Source: Microcella alkaliphila (GTDB lineage: Bacteria > Actinomycetota > Actinomycetes > Actinomycetales > Microbacteriaceae). From it: a DNA stretch of 64,000 nt. Position 1 is the stretch's first letter. Every line of letters starts with the position of its first letter. Under the pieces are notes generated by a model, which worked only from the letters and a program-made list of their open reading frames with translations, was not told where the DNA came from and made no database searches. Shown piece after piece: positions 28,047 through 37,982 of the stretch. The translations under genes and the position numbers were made by a program. Where the stretch lies: the NCBI RefSeq assembly GCF_004216855.1, contig NZ_SGXT01000011.1, positions 248,001 to 312,000 of the forward strand, in the 5' to 3' direction.

Positions 28047-28826
28047 CTAGCGGGTGCCGGTGGCGAGGTCGGCCGCAACGCGGGCCGCCTCGGTGACGCC
28101 CCCCTCGGCGAGGGCGGCGACCAGGCGGGAGCCGACGATCGCGCCGTCGGCGTAGCTCAAGACATCGCGAACCTGATCGGCAGTCGAGATGCCGAGCCCC
28201 ACACACGTGGACGTGCATCCCGCATCGCGCAGCCGGGAAACGACGCCGCGCGCGGCGGCGTCCACGTCGGAGCGGGCGCCGGTGATGCCCATCGTCGAAA
28301 CGGCGTAGACGAATCCACGACTCGCCCCGACTGCCTGCCGCATACGGGCGTCGGACGACGACGGGGCCGCGAGGAACACACGGTCGAGGTCGTGGGCCTC
28401 CGACGCGGCCATCCAGTCGCTCGCCTCGTCGGGAATCAGGTCGGGCGTGATGAGGCCCGCTCCCCCGGCGCTCGCGAGGTCGGCGGCGAAACGGTCGACG
28501 CCGTACTGCAGCACGGGGTTCCAGTAGGTCATGACGAGGACCGGCGCGTCGACCGCCGCGCGCACCTTCTCGACGGCGGTGAAGCCGTCTCGCAGGCGGA
28601 AGCCGTTCTGCAGTGCGGTCTGGGTGGCCTTCTGAATGGCGGGCCCGTCCATGACCGGGTCACTGTACGGAAGGCCCAGTTCGAGGATGTCGACGCCGTT
28701 CTCGACGAGCGCGATCGCGGCAGCAATGCTGTCGTCGAGAGTGGGGAACCCGACGGGAAGGTAGGCGACGAGTGCGCCCGATCCGGCCTCGCGGCGCGCA
28801 CGGATGGCCTGTTCGACCGCGCTCAC
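28047..28826 (-). CDS. trpA: Tryptophan synthase alpha chain
   Basis: The protein has 259 residues in a TIM barrel. It cleaves indole-3-glycerol phosphate to indole for the beta chain. Catalytic Glu and Asp are in [19 protein letters not shown] (about 48-65). [15 protein letters not shown] and [11 protein letters not shown] bind phosphate. The start is GTG at 28826, whose GTGA overlaps the trpB stop, so translation is coupled. The frame continues upstream through trpB but that part is out of frame with any known protein. Confidence 0.96.
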   Translation of the reverse strand: MSAVEQAIRARREAGSGALVAYLPVGFPTLDDSIAAAIALVENGVDILELGLPYSDPVMDGPAIQKATQTALQNGFRLRDGFTAVEKVRAAVDAPVLVMTYWNPVLQYGVDRFAADLASAGGAGLITPDLIPDEASDWMAASEAHDLDRVFLAAPSSSDARMRQAVGASRGFVYAVSTMGITGARSDVDAAARGVVSRLRDAGCTSTCVGLGISTADQVRDVLSYADGAIVGSRLVAALAEGGVTEAARVAADLATGTR

Positions 28827-30037
28827 CGCGCATCCTCGGTTTCGCCATCGAGCAGACGGAAGTAGCGCGCCGCCGTCTCCATGTCTTTGTCTCCGCGGCC
28901 GCTCAGCGACACAAGCACGATGCCTTCGGGGCCGAGTTCCTTCCCGAGCTCGAGCGCGCCGTGCAGGGCGTGGGCCGTCTCGATGGCGGGGATGATGCCC
29001 TCGGTGCGGCTCAGCAGTCGCAGCGCGCTCATCGCCTCGGCGTCGGTGACGCCGCGGTATTCGGCGCGACCGATGTCGGCGAGCCAGGCGTGCTCGGGGC
29101 CGACGCCCGGGTAGTCGAGGCCTGCCGAGATCGAGTGGGACTCCATCGTCTGGCCGTCGTCGTCTTGCAGCATGAGGCTGCGGGCGCCGTGCAGCACTCC
29201 GGGCCGGCCCTTGGAGATCGTCGCGGCGTGGTGCGGGGTGTCGACGCCGTCGCCGGCGGCCTCCAGGCCGACCAGGCGCACCGACTCGTCGTCGAGGAAC
29301 GCGTGGAAGATGCCCATGGCGTTGCTGCCACCACCGACGCACGCGGCGACCGCGTCGGGGAGGCGCCCCGTGAGTTCCCGCACCTGCTCGCGGGCCTCGG
29401 TACCGATGACGGCGTGGAAGTCGCGCACCATGGTCGGGAACGGGTGCGGGCCCGCGACGGTGCCGAGCAGGTAGTGCGTCGTGTCGACGTTCGCCACCCA
29501 GTCGCGCATGGCGTCGTTGATGGCGTCTTTTAGCGTGCGCGACCCGGTCTGCACGGCCACCACCTCGGCACCGAGGAGCTTCATGCGGGCGACGTTCAAC
29601 GCCTGCCGCTCGGTGTCGACGGCGCCCATGTACACGACGCACTCCATGCCGAACAGGGCGGCGGCGGTCGCGCTCGCGACGCCGTGCTGCCCGGCACCCG
29701 TCTCGGCGATGAGTCGCGTCTTGCCGAGGCGCTTTGCGAGCAGGGCCTGACCGAGCACGTTGTTGATCTTGTGGCTGCCCGTGTGGTTCAGGTCTTCGCG
29801 CTTCAACAGGATGCGTGCGCCGCCCGCGTGCTCGGCGAAGCGGGGCGCCTCGGTGATGATCGACGGCCGGCCCGTGTACGTGCGGTGCAGCTCGGCGAGT
29901 TCGGCGGCGAAGTCGGGGTCGACTCGGGCCGCCTGGTAGGCCGCGTCGAGTTCGTCGAGGGCGGCGATGAGGGATTCGGGCACGAAGCGGCCGCCAAAGG
30001 TGCCGAAGTAGGGGCCGACGACGTCGCGCAGGGTCAT
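28823..30037 (-). CDS. trpB: Tryptophan synthase beta chain
   Basis: The protein has 404 residues. It is a PLP enzyme that condenses indole with serine. The N-terminus ([14 protein letters not shown]) and the PLP lysine in [11 protein letters not shown] (near 95) are characteristic, as is the phosphate-binding GGGSNAMG near 235. Its ATGA start overlaps the trpC stop and its TGA overlaps the trpA start. Confidence 0.97.
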   Translation of the reverse strand: MTLRDVVGPYFGTFGGRFVPESLIAALDELDAAYQAARVDPDFAAELAELHRTYTGRPSIITEAPRFAEHAGGARILLKREDLNHTGSHKINNVLGQALLAKRLGKTRLIAETGAGQHGVASATAAALFGMECVVYMGAVDTERQALNVARMKLLGAEVVAVQTGSRTLKDAINDAMRDWVANVDTTHYLLGTVAGPHPFPTMVRDFHAVIGTEAREQVRELTGRLPDAVAACVGGGSNAMGIFHAFLDDESVRLVGLEAAGDGVDTPHHAATISKGRPGVLHGARSLMLQDDDGQTMESHSISAGLDYPGVGPEHAWLADIGRAEYRGVTDAEAMSALRLLSRTEGIIPAIETAHALHGALELGKELGPEGIVLVSLSGRGDKDMETAARYFRLLDGETEDAR

Positions 30038-30810
30038 GACACGCTCACAAACTGCCGGGCGGTGGCGACGGGGTCGCCGCCGGTAACGAGGGCCTCGCCG
30101 ACGAGCACCACGTCGGCGCCGGCGCGCCGGTAGTGCTCAACGTCGGCGACGCTGAGGACGGCCGACTCGGCGATGCGGATCGCGTCGTCGGGGATGATCG
30201 GGGCGAGCCGACCGAACAGGTCTCGATCGAGCTCGAACGTCGTGAGGTCGCGGGCGTTCACGCCGATGAGGGATGCGCCCAGGTCGACGGCAAGGCGCGC
30301 CTCGTCAGCGGAGTGCGTTTCGACGAGCGGGGTCATGCCCCATTGGAGGATGTGCGCGTGTAGCCGGCGGAGCGTGGCTTCGTCGAGGGCGGCCACGATT
30401 AGCAGAACCAGGTCGGCCCCCGCCGCGCGCGCCTCGGCGATCTGGTACTCGTCGGCGATGAAGTCTTTGCGCAAGATCGGCACGTCGACGGCGGCGCGGA
30501 CCGCCTCAAGGTCGGCGAGCGACCCCTGAAAGCGCCGCTGCTCGGTCAGCACGCTGATCGCGTGCGCTCCCCCGGCCGCGTACTGCGCAGCAAGCTGCGC
30601 GGGGTCAGGGATGCTCGCGAGCGCTCCGCGGGACGGGCTCGCCCGCTTCACCTCGGCAATCAGCTTCACGTGCGAGGCGCGCGCAAGCGCACCCACGGCG
30701 TCGCGCGCCGGAGACTGAGCGGCGGCCGCAGCCTCGACTGCCGCGAGCGGACGCTCGGCGCGGCGGGCCGCGGCGTCCTCCAGCGCTCCCGCCGTCAGGC
30801 CGTCCAGCAC
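30034..30810 (-). CDS. trpC: Indole-3-glycerol phosphate synthase
   Basis: The protein has 258 residues in a TIM barrel. It performs ring closure of CdRP to indole-3-glycerol phosphate. [13 protein letters not shown] (near 48-60, catalytic Lys and Glu), ILRKDFI, and [12 protein letters not shown] are typical. The start is GTG at 30810, directly abutting the TAA of the HGxxPAAW gene with no good Shine-Dalgarno of its own, so translation likely depends on reinitiation. Confidence 0.95.
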   Translation of the reverse strand: MLDGLTAGALEDAAARRAERPLAAVEAAAAAQSPARDAVGALARASHVKLIAEVKRASPSRGALASIPDPAQLAAQYAAGGAHAISVLTEQRRFQGSLADLEAVRAAVDVPILRKDFIADEYQIAEARAAGADLVLLIVAALDEATLRRLHAHILQWGMTPLVETHSADEARLAVDLGASLIGVNARDLTTFELDRDLFGRLAPIIPDDAIRIAESAVLSVADVEHYRRAGADVVLVGEALVTGGDPVATARQFVSVS

Positions 30811-31041
30811 TTAGGAGTGTGCCTTCGGGGCGTAGCGCGGGCCCTTCACGCCGTACCCCATCTTCGCCATCACGCCACCGACGATCCAGCCGATGACGAC
30901 GACGACGGCGCTCGCCCAGACGATGGGAGCGAGCTCGAAGAAGAACGCGACGGTGCCCACGGTGAAGCCGATCAGCATGATGACGACGGCCGTCCAGGCG
31001 GCGGGCGAGTGTCCGTGTCCGGGTTCGTTCTGGGCGTTCAT
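30811..31041 (-). CDS. HGxxPAAW family small membrane protein
   Basis: The protein has 76 residues. The family signature HGHSPAAW is at about 9-16, followed by two hydrophobic helices (about 18-36 and 40-60) and a basic tail with KGPRYAPKAHS. This family is found in actinobacterial trp loci; its function is unknown. ATG at 31041 follows AGGAG at 6 nt spacing. The stop abuts trpC. Confidence 0.88.
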   Translation of the reverse strand: MNAQNEPGHGHSPAAWTAVVIMLIGFTVGTVAFFFELAPIVWASAVVVVIGWIVGGVMAKMGYGVKGPRYAPKAHS

Positions 31042-31074
31042 GCGTCTCCTGAGTCGGGAACGGGCAGGGCTTAC

Positions 31075-31080
31075 AGTCTA
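31075..31080 (-). promoter_or_regulatory. Possible -10 element upstream of the HGxxPAAW-trpCBA genes
   Basis: TAGACT on the minus strand overlaps the stop codon of the Trp-associated membrane protein. It would start transcription near 31068, leaving a 27-nt leader with an AGGAG site. Tentative: only a -10 is visible. Confidence 0.3.
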
Positions 31081-31653
31081 CCGGGCTGTGGGGTCGTCGC
31101 CGTCGCTCAGCGCGTCCCAGTCACCCAGTCGGTCTGCCCGGGGCGCTGCACTGCCGTCGGGCGTGTCGTAGCGACGCACGCGCTCGGGCCAGCGGTGCGC
31201 GGTCAGCGCGGTCACGAGCCCACTCACGGCGGCGAGGGCGCCGGCAACAACGGCGACAGAGACCCACCCCGACACGCTGGACGCCACCACGAGGGCAGCG
31301 ATCCCCGCATCGCCGTCGACGCCAGTGACCGCGGTCACGGCGGGTCCGCCGCGGCCGACGGGATCAGCGAGAACGGTCGCGGATGCTGCGGCGATTCCGA
31401 CACCGAGTCCGAGCTGCACGATGCTGAGCAGAATGCGGGGGGTGCGGCCGACAAGGGCGAGCGCGGCGGTGAGCGCGAGCAATGCGAGGGCGAGGGCCGG
31501 AACGGTGTTCGCGGCGGTCTCCCCGCGGGCGTCAACGGCGAGCCCACCGCCGAGATCGAGCACGACCCAGACTTGGGTCCACGCCAGCAGGGCAAGGGCC
31601 GCCGCGGCGAGCGGCGCGACGATGGCGAGCAGCCGGAGACGGCGGGGCGTCAC
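31078..31653 (-). CDS. Trp biosynthesis-associated membrane protein
   Basis: The protein has 191 residues with four hydrophobic segments (about 8-27, 52-68, 75-95, 128-150) and a hydrophilic C-terminus. The pattern of N-terminal TWVxVxDLGG-like sequence (TQVWVVLDLGGG), positions of helices and location directly after trpE match the actinobacterial TIGR02234/Trp_oprn_chp family. Its role is unknown; it could assist aromatic precursor transport or enzyme anchoring. Starts with GTG overlapping the trpE stop. Confidence 0.87.
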   Translation of the reverse strand: MTPRRLRLLAIVAPLAAAALALLAWTQVWVVLDLGGGLAVDARGETAANTVPALALALLALTAALALVGRTPRILLSIVQLGLGVGIAAASATVLADPVGRGGPAVTAVTGVDGDAGIAALVVASSVSGWVSVAVVAGALAAVSGLVTALTAHRWPERVRRYDTPDGSAAPRADRLGDWDALSDGDDPTAR

Positions 31654-33191
31654 GGGGTTCCCTCGTCGTCCGTGATCGGCGTTAGCGCATTCGCGATGGC
31701 GACCGCCCGTAGCGGCGCGGCAGCCTTCGCCACCGTTTCGTCGAACTCGGCCTGCGGCTGCGAATCGGCGACGAGCCCCGCGCCCGCTTGCACGCGGGCG
31801 ACGCCGTCGGCGAGGAATGCGGTGCGAATCGCAATCGCGAGGTCGAGGTCGCCCGAGAAGGAGAAGTATCCGACGACGCCGCCGTACACGCCGCGGCGGG
31901 CGGGCTCGAGGTCGTCGATGATTTCCAGTGCTCGCGGCTTCGGGGCGCCGCTCAGCGTGCCGGCCGGGAACGTGGCACGCAGCACGTCGATGGGGCTCGC
32001 GATGTCGCGCACGTCGCCCTCAACACTCGACACCAGGTGCATGATGTGACTGAACCGCTCGACCTGCATGAACTCGGTGACCTCGACACTGCCGGGCGTG
32101 CACACCTTCGACAGGTCGTTGCGCGCGAGATCGACGAGCATGAGGTGCTCAGCCTGCTCCTTGCGGTCGGCGAGCAGCTCGTCGGCGAGCGCGGCATCGT
32201 GCTCGGGGGTGGACCCGCGCGGGCGCGACCCGGCGATCGGGTGCGAGAACGCGCGCCCATCCTGCACCTTGACGAGCGCCTCGGGCGAGGAGCCCACAAT
32301 CGCGTACGGCTCGCCGGCGGCGCTCGTCAAGCTGAGCACGTACATGTAGGGCGACGGGTTCAAGGCTCGCAGCACCCGGTACACGTCGAGGGGCGCAGCA
32401 GTCACCGGGTGGTCGAAACGCTGCGAGATGACGACCTGGAATACGTCGCCGTCGCGAATGTGCTCCTTCGACGCGGCGACCGCTCCAAGGAACTGTTCGG
32501 GCGTCGAGCGGTGCTCGGGATGCGGCGTCACCGTGGTGTCAATCAGCGCGGGGGCGGGGGCGATGGGGCGCGTGAGGGCGTGCGCGAGCGCATCCAACCG
32601 GCCCTGAGCATCCTCGAATCGCCGGCCGATCTCGGCATCGTCGGGATCGCCGTCGAGCAGCAGCGCGGCGACGATCTGCACGGTCCCCGTGCGATGGTCC
32701 ATGACGACCAGTTCGCTCGTGAAGGCAACCGCGAGCTCCGGCACCGGGAAGTCGGCGGGGGGCGCGTCGGGGAGGTGCTCGACGCGGCGCACCGCATCCC
32801 AGCCGATGAAGCCGACAAGGCCACCCGTCAGCGGCGGATGCGCGGGGTCGGCCGGGGTGCGCCAACGTTCGTAGAGAACGTCCAGCGCCGCGAGCGGGTC
32901 GCCGGGCACGGGGCCACCAAACGCGCGCTCGCCGTCGATGCCGGTGTCGAGCCAGCGGGTTACGCCCTCGTGCTCGGTCAGCACGCCGAAGGATGCGACG
33001 CCGATGAACGAGTACCGTGACCAAATGCCGCCCTGTTCGGCCGACTCGAGTAGGAAGGTGCCCGGCCGATCATTCGCGAGCGCCCGGTAGAGCCCGACCG
33101 GGGTCGCGGCGTCGGCGAACAGCTCGCGAATGACCGGGACGACGCGGGCGTCGTGACGGCGCGCCACGACGTCGGCAAGGGTCGTGGTCAC
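31650..33191 (-). CDS. trpE: Anthranilate synthase component I
   Basis: The protein has 513 residues. It makes anthranilate from chorismate with ammonia from a TrpG partner, which is not in this window. The N-terminal feedback domain contains LLESAEQGGIWSRYSFIG (the LLES tryptophan-binding region). The chorismate-binding domain shows GSSPEALV, PIAGSRPRG, LVDLARNDL and FPAGTLSGAPK. Starts with GTG in a 4-bp overlap with hisI and ends in a 4-bp overlap with the membrane protein. Confidence 0.96.
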   Translation of the reverse strand: MTTTLADVVARRHDARVVPVIRELFADAATPVGLYRALANDRPGTFLLESAEQGGIWSRYSFIGVASFGVLTEHEGVTRWLDTGIDGERAFGGPVPGDPLAALDVLYERWRTPADPAHPPLTGGLVGFIGWDAVRRVEHLPDAPPADFPVPELAVAFTSELVVMDHRTGTVQIVAALLLDGDPDDAEIGRRFEDAQGRLDALAHALTRPIAPAPALIDTTVTPHPEHRSTPEQFLGAVAASKEHIRDGDVFQVVISQRFDHPVTAAPLDVYRVLRALNPSPYMYVLSLTSAAGEPYAIVGSSPEALVKVQDGRAFSHPIAGSRPRGSTPEHDAALADELLADRKEQAEHLMLVDLARNDLSKVCTPGSVEVTEFMQVERFSHIMHLVSSVEGDVRDIASPIDVLRATFPAGTLSGAPKPRALEIIDDLEPARRGVYGGVVGYFSFSGDLDLAIAIRTAFLADGVARVQAGAGLVADSQPQAEFDETVAKAAAPLRAVAIANALTPITDDEGTP

Positions 33192-33592
33192 GACTCGGCT
33201 CCCTCCGTGATGACGGGGTCGACGTCGAAGCAGCGCCGGGCACCCGTGTGGCAGGCCGGGCCCACCTGGTGGACGCGGACGAGAAGGGTGTCGCCGTCGC
33301 AGTCCAATGCCGCCGAGCGCACCAGCTGAATGTTGCCGCTCGTGTCGCCCTTACGCCAGAATTCGCTGCGCGATCGGCTCCAGAACGTGACGCGTCCCTC
33401 CGTCAGGGTGCGGCGCACGGCTTCGGCGTTCATGTAGCCGAGCATCAGAACGGCGCCATCGTCGTGCGACTGGATGATCGCGGGCAGCAATCCGTCGGAG
33501 GCGAACTGCGCGCGCTCCACGACAGCGGCGGCCTCGTCGTCTGTCAGGCGCGCAGCGTCGTGGGGCGAGGGGATGGCGGGCTCAGTGGTCAT
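33188..33592 (-). CDS. hisI: Phosphoribosyl-AMP cyclohydrolase
   Basis: The protein has 134 residues, the monofunctional length; hisE is a separate gene here. It opens the adenine ring in histidine synthesis, step three. [35 protein letters not shown] and the zinc ligands in CDGDTLL and GPACHTG are present. It overlaps hisF and trpE by 4 bp each. Confidence 0.96.
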   Translation of the reverse strand: MTTEPAIPSPHDAARLTDDEAAAVVERAQFASDGLLPAIIQSHDDGAVLMLGYMNAEAVRRTLTEGRVTFWSRSRSEFWRKGDTSGNIQLVRSAALDCDGDTLLVRVHQVGPACHTGARRCFDVDPVITEGAES

Positions 33593-34350
33593 CGAATCAG
33601 CACTCCCGCGTCGGCGAGCGACTGCTTGACCTCGCCGATCGTGAATTCCGCGTTGTGGAAGACGCTCGCGGCGAGAACGGCGTCAGCGCCCGCGGCCACC
33701 GCCGGCGCAAAGTGCTCGAGCGCGCCCGCGCCCCCGGAGGCGATCACCGGCACCGACGCCACCTCGCGCATGGCGGCAGTGAGCTCGAGATCGAAGCCGG
33801 CTTTCGTTCCATCGGCGTCGATCGAGTTGACCAGCAGCTCGCCGGCGCCGCGCTCGATCGCCTCGACCGCCCAGGCGATCGCGTCCAGCTGGGTGCGGGT
33901 GCGCCCACCGTGCGTGGTCACGACGAAGCCGCTCGGGGCCGCGTCGTCGCGCGTGACATCGAGCGACAGCACGCACACTTGGGCGCCGAAGCGGTCAGCG
34001 ATCTCGTCGATCAGCGGCGGGCGCGCGATCGCCGCACTGTTGACGCCGATCTTGTCGGCGCCGTGGCCGAGCAACCGCGCAACGTCCTCGGTCGAGCGCA
34101 CTCCCCCACCGACGGTGAGGGGAATGAACACCTGCTCGGCGGTCGCACGGACGACGTCGTAAGTCGTCTCACGCTGGTCGACCGTCGCGGTCACGTCGAG
34201 GAAGGTGATCTCGTCAGCGCCCTGCTCGAAGTAGCGACGGGCGAGCTCGATCGGGTCGCCCGCGTCGCGCAGGCCCATAAAGTTCACGCCTTTCACGACG
34301 CGGCCACCGGCCACGTCGAGACAGGGAATGACCCGAACGGCGACCGTCAT
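33589..34350 (-). CDS. hisF: Imidazole glycerol phosphate synthase subunit HisF
   Basis: The protein has 253 residues in a (beta-alpha)8 barrel. It is the cyclase half of IGP synthase and needs a HisH partner that is absent here. The catalytic Asp of [18 protein letters not shown] (Asp11), the [14 protein letters not shown] strand and a C-terminal Asp are visible. The start codon shares one base with the hisG stop (TGATG). Confidence 0.97.
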   Translation of the reverse strand: MTVAVRVIPCLDVAGGRVVKGVNFMGLRDAGDPIELARRYFEQGADEITFLDVTATVDQRETTYDVVRATAEQVFIPLTVGGGVRSTEDVARLLGHGADKIGVNSAAIARPPLIDEIADRFGAQVCVLSLDVTRDDAAPSGFVVTTHGGRTRTQLDAIAWAVEAIERGAGELLVNSIDADGTKAGFDLELTAAMREVASVPVIASGGAGALEHFAPAVAAGADAVLAASVFHNAEFTIGEVKQSLADAGVLIR

Positions 34351-35189
34351 CAGAGGCGTGCGGCGTGGATCGAACCGACAAGGATTGCGCGGGCGCCCAA
34401 GTCATACAACTCGTCCATGACGTGGTTGACGTCGGCGCGCGGAACCATGGCGCGCACGGCGACCCAGCCGCTGTCGGCCAGCGGGCTGACGGTCGGGGAC
34501 TCGAGGCCCGGCGTGATCGCCTGGGCGCGCTCGAGCAGCTCGCGGGGTAGGTCGTAGTCCATCAGCACGTACTGCCGGGCGACGAGCACGCCCTGCAGTC
34601 GTCGCTGCAGCGTCGCGATCCCCGGGCGATCGGGCTGCGCGCTGATGAGCACGGCGGTCGACTCGAGAATGACGGGGCCAACGATCTCGAGGCCCTGTGC
34701 GCGCAGCGTCGCGCCGGTCGAGACAACGTCGGCGACCGCATCCGCGACACCCAGGCGCACGGCCGACTCCACCGCGCCGTCGAGGCGGATGAGGTCGGCG
34801 GTGACGCCGTGCCGGGCAAGGAAGTCGCCGACGAGACCGGTGTAGCTCGTCGCGACGCGCATCCCGCCCAGGTCCTCCAGCGTGCGCACCGTGTTCGGCG
34901 GGGCGGCGAAGCGGAACGTCGAACCGCCAAAGTCGAGCGCCTGAATCTCGCGCGCCTCGGAACCCGAGTCGAGCAGCAGATCACGGCCCGTGATGCCGAC
35001 GTCGAGCGCGCCCGAGCCCACGTAGGTGGCGATGTCGCGGGGCCGCAGGTAGAAGAACTCGACCCCGTTGCGGGCGTCCGCGCTCGTCAGGGCGCGCGGG
35101 TCGCGACGGCCCGTGTAGCCGGCCTCCGCGAGCATGTGCGCGGCCGTCTCGGACAGCGATCCCTTGTTGGGCACCGCGATTCTCAGCAT
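34350..35189 (-). CDS. hisG: ATP phosphoribosyltransferase (long form)
   Basis: The protein has 279 residues, the long form with a C-terminal regulatory ACT-like domain (about 205-279) that binds histidine. It performs the first and feedback-controlled step of histidine synthesis. [13 protein letters not shown] at the N-terminus, [12 protein letters not shown], and [17 protein letters not shown] (PRPP site) are seen. The ATG has GAGGAAG upstream. hisE lies 49 nt before it. Confidence 0.96.
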   Translation of the reverse strand: MLRIAVPNKGSLSETAAHMLAEAGYTGRRDPRALTSADARNGVEFFYLRPRDIATYVGSGALDVGITGRDLLLDSGSEAREIQALDFGGSTFRFAAPPNTVRTLEDLGGMRVATSYTGLVGDFLARHGVTADLIRLDGAVESAVRLGVADAVADVVSTGATLRAQGLEIVGPVILESTAVLISAQPDRPGIATLQRRLQGVLVARQYVLMDYDLPRELLERAQAITPGLESPTVSPLADSGWVAVRAMVPRADVNHVMDELYDLGARAILVGSIHAARL

Positions 35190-35238
35190 GCGGGTGTCTT
35201 CCTCGAGTGCGCGCGTCGCGCATCCGTCGTCGGCGGGC

Positions 35239-35502
35239 TTACAGGTGACGGTAGACGTCGGCGGGCGTGAGGCCCTTCGCGAGCATCAGCACCTGCAGGT
35301 GGTACAGCAGCTGCGAGATCTCTTCGGCCGCAGCCTCGTCGCTCTCGTATTCGGCGGCCATCCAGACCTCGGCGGCCTCCTCGACGATCTTCTTGCCGAT
35401 CGCGTGCACGCCCGCGTCGAGCTGGGCCACGGTTCCGGAGCCCTCGGGGCGCGAGCGTGCCTTCTCGGCGAGCTCGGCGAACAGCTGGTCGAACGTCTTC
35501 AC
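35239..35502 (-). CDS. hisE: Phosphoribosyl-ATP pyrophosphatase
   Basis: The protein has 87 residues with an all-alpha MazG-like fold. It removes pyrophosphate from PR-ATP in histidine step two. [24 protein letters not shown] and [11 protein letters not shown] match the family. The start is GTG at 35502 with no Shine-Dalgarno; TACGCT ends 7 nt upstream, which predicts a leaderless start of the his-trp transcript. Confidence 0.95.
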   Translation of the reverse strand: MKTFDQLFAELAEKARSRPEGSGTVAQLDAGVHAIGKKIVEEAAEVWMAAEYESDEAAAEEISQLLYHLQVLMLAKGLTPADVYRHL

Positions 35503-35508
35503 GCGCTC

Positions 35509-35514
35509 AGCGTA
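35509..35514 (-). promoter_or_regulatory. Predicted -10 element of hisE (start of the his-trp operon)
   Basis: TACGCT on the minus strand, 6 nt before the GTG at 35502. No -35 could be assigned. Confidence 0.5.
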
Positions 35515-35548
35515 CCGGGCGCGAACTGCGTGTTTTCGCCGCTCGGGG

Positions 35549-35917
35549 TCAGGAGACGCCGAGCAGGTCGATCACGAAGACGAGCGTCTTGCCCGACAGG
35601 CGATGGCCGCCGCCGGCGGGGCCGTAGGCGAGGTGCGGCGGGCAGACGAGCTGGCGACGGCCGCCCACCTTCATGCCCGGAATGCCCTGCTGCCACCCGG
35701 CGATGAGGCTGCCGAGGGGAAAGTTGATTGACGCGCCGCGGTTCCAGGAGGCGTCGAACTCTTCGCCGGTGTCGAACTCGACACCGACGTAGTGCACGTC
35801 GACCGTCGCGCCGGGCGTGGCCTCGGCTCCGTCTCCGACAACGAGGTCGGTGATGACGAGCTCGGTGGGGGCGGGCCCCTCGAAGAAGTCGATCTCGGGC
35901 TTGCTCAGCTGGCTCAT
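35549..35917 (-). CDS. FKBP-type peptidyl-prolyl isomerase
   Basis: The protein has 122 residues with a single FKBP domain and no signal peptide, so it is probably cytosolic. [54 protein letters not shown] and VFVIDLLGV match the fold and active site. ATG at 35917 was chosen; its ATGA overlaps the rpe stop. A TTG four codons earlier is unlikely. It probably assists folding; there is no clear link to its metabolic neighbours. Confidence 0.93.
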   Translation of the reverse strand: MSQLSKPEIDFFEGPAPTELVITDLVVGDGAEATPGATVDVHYVGVEFDTGEEFDASWNRGASINFPLGSLIAGWQQGIPGMKVGGRRQLVCPPHLAYGPAGGGHRLSGKTLVFVIDLLGVS

Positions 35918-36585
35918 GGTTCCATCCAAGCAGACTGCGCACGCTCGCGCAGACGGCTGATCGCCTCCGCCGGGTCAGCGGCCCCGTACACGGCGGAGCC
36001 CGCCACGAAGGTGTCGGCACCGGCCTCCGCGGCGATCGCGATGGTGTCGTCGGCTATCCCGCCGTCGACCTGCAGCCATGTGTCGACGCCGAGGCGGGCT
36101 CGGGCCTCGCGCAGCGCCCGCAGCTTCGGCATCGTCTCGGGCATGAACGACTGACCACCGAAACCGGGTTCCACCGTCATCACGAGCACCTGGTCGAACT
36201 CGGGCAGCAGCTCGAGATACGGCTCGATGGGGGTGCCGGGCTTCACCGCGAGGCCGGCGCGTGCGCCACGCTCGCGGAGCGCGCGGGCGACAGCCACCGG
36301 GTCGCGGGCCGCCTCGACGTGGAACGTCACCGAGAATGCGCCGAGTTCGGCGTAGCCGGGCGCCCAGCGATCAATGTCGGCGATCATCAGGTGCACGTCG
36401 AGCGGGATGGGCGACACGTCCTGCACGCGGCCGACCATCTGCGGGCCGAACGTGAGGTTCGGCACGAAGTGGTTGTCCATGACGTCGACGTGCACGTAGT
36501 CGGCGGTCGCGATGCGGCCGAGATCGCGCTCCATGTTGACGAAGTCGGCCGACAGGATGCTCGGATTGATGCGCGCGCTCGCCAT
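35914..36585 (-). CDS. rpe: Ribulose-phosphate 3-epimerase
   Basis: The protein has 223 residues in a TIM barrel. It interconverts ribulose 5-phosphate and xylulose 5-phosphate. INPSILSADF, DYVHVDVMDNHFVPNLTFG and VLVMTVEPGFGGQSF carry the metal ligands and catalytic Asp residues. It ends in a 4-bp overlap with the FKBP gene. No Shine-Dalgarno; TACGCT ends 8 bases before the ATG, which suggests a leaderless start. Confidence 0.96.
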   Translation of the reverse strand: MASARINPSILSADFVNMERDLGRIATADYVHVDVMDNHFVPNLTFGPQMVGRVQDVSPIPLDVHLMIADIDRWAPGYAELGAFSVTFHVEAARDPVAVARALRERGARAGLAVKPGTPIEPYLELLPEFDQVLVMTVEPGFGGQSFMPETMPKLRALREARARLGVDTWLQVDGGIADDTIAIAAEAGADTFVAGSAVYGAADPAEAISRLRERAQSAWMEP

Positions 36586-36592
36586 GCGACCC

Positions 36593-36598
36593 AGCGTA
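36593..36598 (-). promoter_or_regulatory. Predicted -10 element of rpe (leaderless start)
   Basis: TACGCT on the minus strand, with 7 nt to the ATG at 36585. It begins just after the rsmB stop codon. Confidence 0.45.
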
Positions 36599-36599
36599 G

Positions 36600-37982
36600 T
36601 CAGCGGCGGCGTTCGATCAGTTGGATGAACATCGCGTCACTCGCGTGCCGGTGCGGCCACAGCTGCACCGCAGTGCCGCGGTCGCCGAGGTCGAGGGGCG
36701 TGCGGGTGACGCCGGCGAGAACCGCCCGGGTGTCGATGGCGACCGCGTCGTCTCGCGCGCCCAGCACGGCGTCGACGACGTCGCGGGTCTCGGCGAGGTG
36801 CGGCGAGCAGGTCACGTAGGCGACGACTCCCCCGGGCGCGGTGGCATCGAGGGCCGCGGTGAGCAGTTCGGTCTGCAGGGTGGCGAGGGGTGCGACGTCG
36901 TCCACCGTCTTGCGCCACCGCGCCTCGGGACGGCGGCGTAGCGCACCGAGGCCGGTGCAGGGCGCGTCGACGAGCACGCGGTCGAACGACTCCGCCGCGT
37001 CGTGGGCGATGCTGCGGCCGTCGCCGACGCGCACCGTGAGGGAGGGATCAACGGGCGCAAGGGCACGCCGCACCAGCTCGGCTCGTGCGGGCACGGTCTC
37101 GTTGGCCGTGAGGGTGGCTCCGGCCGTGCGCGCCTCCGCTGCCAGCAGGGCTGCCTTGCCGCCCGGCCCCGCACAGAGGTCGAGCCAGCGCTCGCCCGCC
37201 CGGGCAGGACGCACCCTGCTGAGGGCCAGGGCAGCGAGCTGGGAGCCCTCGTCTTGCACGCGACGCGTGCCCGCAGCGACCCCGGCGTCGGCCGCCGGGT
37301 CGCCGGCGGCGGCGCGTATCCCGAGCGGTGAAAAGGCGGTGCGCTCGTCGCGGTCGTCGTCGGGGGCGTCCGCGAGGCCGGGCAGGGCGACGAGGGTCAC
37401 GCGCGGCGGCGCGTTGTCGGCGGCGAGCAGCGCATCCAGCTCGTCCTCGCGCCCCTCGGCGGCGAGAGCTGCGCGCAGGGCTCGGACCACCCATTCGGGA
37501 TGCGCGTGGCGGATCGCAAGTAGCGCATCCGGATCGCTGATGCCTCGGCTGAGTTCGTCGCGCCAGCTCTCACGGTCGCGCTCGCTCACGCGGCGGAGCG
37601 CCGCGTTGACGAAGCCCGCGGCGCGCGCCGACCCGACCTGTCGAACGAGTCGCACGGATTCGTCGACGGCCGCGTGTGGCGGGGTTCCCAGCGTGAGGAG
37701 TTGGTGGGCGCCCAGGCGCAGCACGTCGAGCACGGGCGGGTCGACGCGGTCGACAGCGCGACCGGTCGCGCGCTCGATGACCGCGTCGTAGAACCCGCGC
37801 CTCCGCAGCGTGCCGTAGGTCAGCTCGGTCGCGAAGCCGGCGTCGGCGGCGCTCAGTCGGGCCTCGCGCAGGCGCCCCGGCAGCAGCAGGTTGGCGTAGG
37901 CGTCGTCGGTCGAGACGGCGTGCACGACGTCGAAAGCGACACGGCGCGCGCTGCGGCCGGAGGCGGTGGGACGGGGGCTCAT
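36600..37982 (-). CDS. rsmB: 16S rRNA (cytosine-967 C5)-methyltransferase family protein
   Basis: The protein has 460 residues. An N-terminal NusB-like RNA-binding domain (about 15-140: ELTYGTLRRRGFYDAVIE, VLRLGAHQLL) is fused to a SAM-dependent methyltransferase. The SAM site WLDLCAGPGGKAALLA and the two catalytic cysteines in DAPCTGLGALRRRPE and YVTCSPHLAET are present. ATG at 37982 overlaps the fmt stop by 4 bp; an upstream in-frame start would run into fmt. Confidence 0.94.
   Translation of the reverse strand: MSPRPTASGRSARRVAFDVVHAVSTDDAYANLLLPGRLREARLSAADAGFATELTYGTLRRRGFYDAVIERATGRAVDRVDPPVLDVLRLGAHQLLTLGTPPHAAVDESVRLVRQVGSARAAGFVNAALRRVSERDRESWRDELSRGISDPDALLAIRHAHPEWVVRALRAALAAEGREDELDALLAADNAPPRVTLVALPGLADAPDDDRDERTAFSPLGIRAAAGDPAADAGVAAGTRRVQDEGSQLAALALSRVRPARAGERWLDLCAGPGGKAALLAAEARTAGATLTANETVPARAELVRRALAPVDPSLTVRVGDGRSIAHDAAESFDRVLVDAPCTGLGALRRRPEARWRKTVDDVAPLATLQTELLTAALDATAPGGVVAYVTCSPHLAETRDVVDAVLGARDDAVAIDTRAVLAGVTRTPLDLGDRGTAVQLWPHRHASDAMFIQLIERRR

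Noticed and set aside
28827-29642. N-terminal extension of the trpA frame through trpB
   Set aside because: The added 270 residues are Arg/Pro-rich shadow sequence of trpB. TrpA has a complete N-terminus at the GTG in the GTGA overlap.
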